A DNA stretch of 8,377 nucleotides. It comes from Clostridia bacterium (GTDB lineage Bacteria; Bacillota; Clostridia; Oscillospirales; Acutalibacteraceae). Under the pieces are notes generated by a model, which had not been told where the DNA came from, made no database searches, and saw nothing but the letters and a program-made list of their open reading frames with translations. The stretch spans positions 1-8,377 of the forward strand of contig JAFZOE010000216.1 in assembly GCA_017552845.1 (NCBI GenBank), read 5' to 3'. A program made the position numbers and the translations under genes. Below are positions 6,659 through 8,377 of the stretch, one piece after another (the first letter of the stretch is position 1; each line of letters starts with the position of its first letter).

Positions 6659-7765
6659 ATGAGAAGAATGAGATATCTAATTATTTCTAACACTTATTAT
6701 CAGTTAATATTTGCTATACAACTAAAGATGACTGTTTTAAAAGATAAGCACGTATCCATGCTTATTTCTGATCATTCTAATGGAGCAGAAAAAGTATTCA
6801 AATCCATTAACGATTCAAACTGTTTTAATGAATCGCATCTTATTTGTACCAGTGTTTTTTTTAAAAAAAAGCATCTATTAAATAGCATCAAAAAATATTT
6901 AGAAATATGCCTTTATGCCCAAAACGAATACTCCCGAATAATATTGAAGGATGTTAGTCCTGAGCCTTTTGATGAAATCATATCGCATAACATCCGCAGG
7001 GATTCCGTTTCCGTATTTACTGCTTTAAGCAAACACAATAAAAACATCATTCTCTCCCGCTACGAAGAAGGCATCCTCTCATATAACAATACTATCCAGA
7101 AAATCATAACCCCGAAGCGCAGAATCATGGACTTTGTCAGGCGGATTCAGGGGAAACCTGAGTTCACAAAGTCGGGCCGCTATTTTTACTGCTTTTATCC
7201 TGAATTATATAAAGGTGAACTGACGCCTGTTAAAGTGCCTTTAATCAGCGAAACGCCCGAAACTATTGAAATTATCAAAAAGGTTTTCAATGTCAACCTC
7301 GGCGATAACGATTATAAAGAGAAATACATCTTTTTTACCAGCGTTTATGATTTCGAGGGCGAGCATCCAATCGGCGAATATGAGCTCGCCTGCCGGATAG
7401 CCGATCTGGTCGGCAAAGATAACCTGCTTATCAAAACTCACCCACGCGACAGAAGAACTATTTATGCAGATAACGGCTTCAGGGTGGATAAAAATTCAAA
7501 TATCCCCTGGGAAGCGATTCAGCTCAGCGGTGATTTCGGCGATAAAGTGTTCCTGACCGCGACCTCAGGCAGCGTTCTCTCTGGAAGCTTTATGTCTTCC
7601 AATCCGCCGAAAACATTTTATTTATATAAGCTTTGCGACATAGACGGCAATTTACTTGCCGAGGAATCGCGAAAGAGCATTGATGAGTTGCTCAATAACA
7701 GCGAGATGCAGGCTGTCTTTTCACGAGTCAAAGCAGCAAATACTATCGAGGAAATACTTGGTTAA
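6659..7765 (+). CDS. GT52-like (sialyltransferase-type) glycosyltransferase
   Basis: This 368-residue protein is a GT-B-type glycosyltransferase with the hallmarks shared by bacterial sialyltransferases of GT52/GT38 and polysialyltransferases. It begins with YLIISNTYYQLIFAIQLK (residues 6-23), the usual SNTxYQL opening. It has an acidic-acidic-Gly motif in RYEEGILSY (134-142; EEG at 136-138), and a His-Pro motif in LLIKTHPRD (256-264). A Ser/Thr motif follows in LTATSGSVLSGS (299-310). In those families the acidic-Gly and HP motifs bind catalysis and the CMP donor. No CMP-sialate synthesis genes are in the window, so a related CMP-sugar donor or another transferred sugar is possible. ATG 6659 and ATG 6668 both lack a good ribosome binding site; TAA at 6632 closes the frame upstream. 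The stop overlaps the flippase start. Third-position GC rises from 26 of 100 codons (residues 1-100) to 44 of 80 (101-180). Confidence 0.75.
   Translation: MRRMRYLIISNTYYQLIFAIQLKMTVLKDKHVSMLISDHSNGAEKVFKSINDSNCFNESHLICTSVFFKKKHLLNSIKKYLEICLYAQNEYSRIILKDVSPEPFDEIISHNIRRDSVSVFTALSKHNKNIILSRYEEGILSYNNTIQKIITPKRRIMDFVRRIQGKPEFTKSGRYFYCFYPELYKGELTPVKVPLISETPETIEIIKKVFNVNLGDNDYKEKYIFFTSVYDFEGEHPIGEYELACRIADLVGKDNLLIKTHPRDRRTIYADNGFRVDKNSNIPWEAIQLSGDFGDKVFLTATSGSVLSGSFMSSNPPKTFYLYKLCDIDGNLLAEESRKSIDELLNNSEMQAVFSRVKAANTIEEILG
6855..6870 (+). repeat. T8A8 homopolymer tract inside the GT52-like gene
   Basis: Eight T (6855-6862) followed by eight A (6863-6870) encode residues 66-71 (VFFKKK). This is the longest simple homopolymer tract I see in the coding regions and also a perfect 16-bp palindrome. 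Slippage by one base here would shift the frame and truncate the enzyme near residue 70. In the sequence as given the frame is intact. Confidence 0.8.
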
Positions 7766-8377
7766 TGAAACATCGCACCAAAAATCTGATTAAAAATACC
7801 GGGATTCTGACTCTGAGCAGTTTCGCATCCAAATTGCTCAGTTTTTTCCTCGTGCCTTTATACACGAGCGTTTTATCTACCGAGGAATTCGGCAACTATG
7901 ATATAATTTTATCCACGCTTACTATTCTTTTGCCGTTGGTAACGCTAAATATTTCAGATGCAGTAATGCGCTTTACTATGGATAAAGAAAAAGAGCCGGA
8001 TAAAGCTGCATCTGTCGGCCTTTGGTTCACGCTTTCGGGCATTGCGATTGCGATTATTCTTTCATCCGTGGTCGGGTTCACTCCTCTTATCAAATATGTG
8101 TCTGGTTTGCGCGTTATATCCGTTGTATTCTTTGCGGCGCTCGCTTTCAATTCCTATTTAACCCAGCTTGCAAAAGGCAAAGAAAAAGTCCTTGATATGG
8201 GAATAGCTGGCATCATCGGAACAGCAACCGCGATAATCACAAATCTTTTATTCCTGCTTGTATTCAGGATGGGGCTTAAGGGATTCTTCTATGCCGGTAT
8301 TCTCGGCTCTGCGATTCCCGATATATACTATTTCTTCAGGTTAAAGGTCTGGCATTATTTCAAAACGGGCAAGGTAA
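7765..8377 (+). CDS. Wzx-type polysaccharide flippase, N-terminal part (cut by window edge)
   Basis: The first 204 residues of an integral membrane protein of the polysaccharide-transport (MOP/MATE-fold) superfamily are present, with the frame open to the right edge. The ATG overlaps the stop of the GT52-like gene (TAATG), with GAGG at 7748-7751 as a slightly distant ribosome binding site. Features typical of the family are the N-terminal NTGILTLSSFASKLLSFFLV helix (residues 11-30), the PLYTSVLSTEEFGNYDI motif (31-47), and predicted helices at about 48-65, 84-106, 115-132, 146-168 and 172-190. Full-length members are usually about 400-500 residues, so less than half is seen. Known members flip undecaprenyl-linked repeat units across the cytoplasmic membrane for Wzy polymerisation. 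Its place after the glycosyltransferases fits that role; a lipid II-type or teichoic-acid flippase is a less likely alternative. Confidence 0.92.
   Translation, partial: MKHRTKNLIKNTGILTLSSFASKLLSFFLVPLYTSVLSTEEFGNYDIILSTLTILLPLVTLNISDAVMRFTMDKEKEPDKAASVGLWFTLSGIAIAIILSSVVGFTPLIKYVSGLRVISVVFFAALAFNSYLTQLAKGKEKVLDMGIAGIIGTATAIITNLLFLLVFRMGLKGFFYAGILGSAIPDIYYFFRLKVWHYFKTGKV

Noticed and set aside
1..8377. Insertion sequence, transposase, tRNA or integrase that could explain mobility
   Set aside because: No transposase motifs, terminal inverted repeats or tRNA-like fold were found on either strand; the evidence for exchange rests on composition alone.

Overview
The window looks like part of a surface-polysaccharide (capsule or exopolysaccharide) locus from an anaerobic Firmicute, most likely a gut or rumen clostridium of the Ruminococcus/Oscillospiraceae type. 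Three things suggest this: strong GGAGG ribosome binding sites, sigma-A-like promoters, and a BspA-type leucine-rich-repeat surface protein with a Gly-Thr linker next to a Wzx/Wzy-type sugar operon. Taxonomy is inferred from style only; no rRNA or marker gene is present.

Layout. Positions 1-3154 (minus strand) are one uninterrupted reading frame of 1051 codons that runs off the left edge. It encodes a secreted LRR_5/BspA-like protein with a signal peptide, a long LRR region, a (Gly-Thr)n linker, and a module whose 91-residue core recurs 234 residues apart. Positions 3155-3354 are a divergent intergenic region with one promoter per direction. The plus-strand promoter has a perfect 14-bp palindrome filling its spacer, and both -35 elements sit in a CCTATTG inverted repeat.

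Positions 3355-8377 (plus strand) hold five tightly packed genes: an initiating polyprenyl-phosphate sugar phosphotransferase; a TuaG-like GT2 glycosyltransferase overlapping its stop; a second GT2 enzyme with a TTG start; after a 142-bp gap with an AT-rich stem-loop, a GT52-like (sialyltransferase-type) glycosyltransferase; and, overlapping its stop, the N-terminal 204 residues of a Wzx-type flippase that continues off the right edge.

How they would work together (inference from families): the phosphotransferase loads the first sugar-1-phosphate on undecaprenyl phosphate at the inner membrane face, the glycosyltransferases extend the repeat unit, and the flippase moves it outward. The LRR protein would be an exported surface adhesin or binding protein divergently transcribed from the same control region.

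The most interesting signals are the compact symmetric control region, the sialyltransferase-like gene with a T8A8 tract (possible slippage switch) and a mid-gene codon-composition step, and the modular duplication in the LRR protein.
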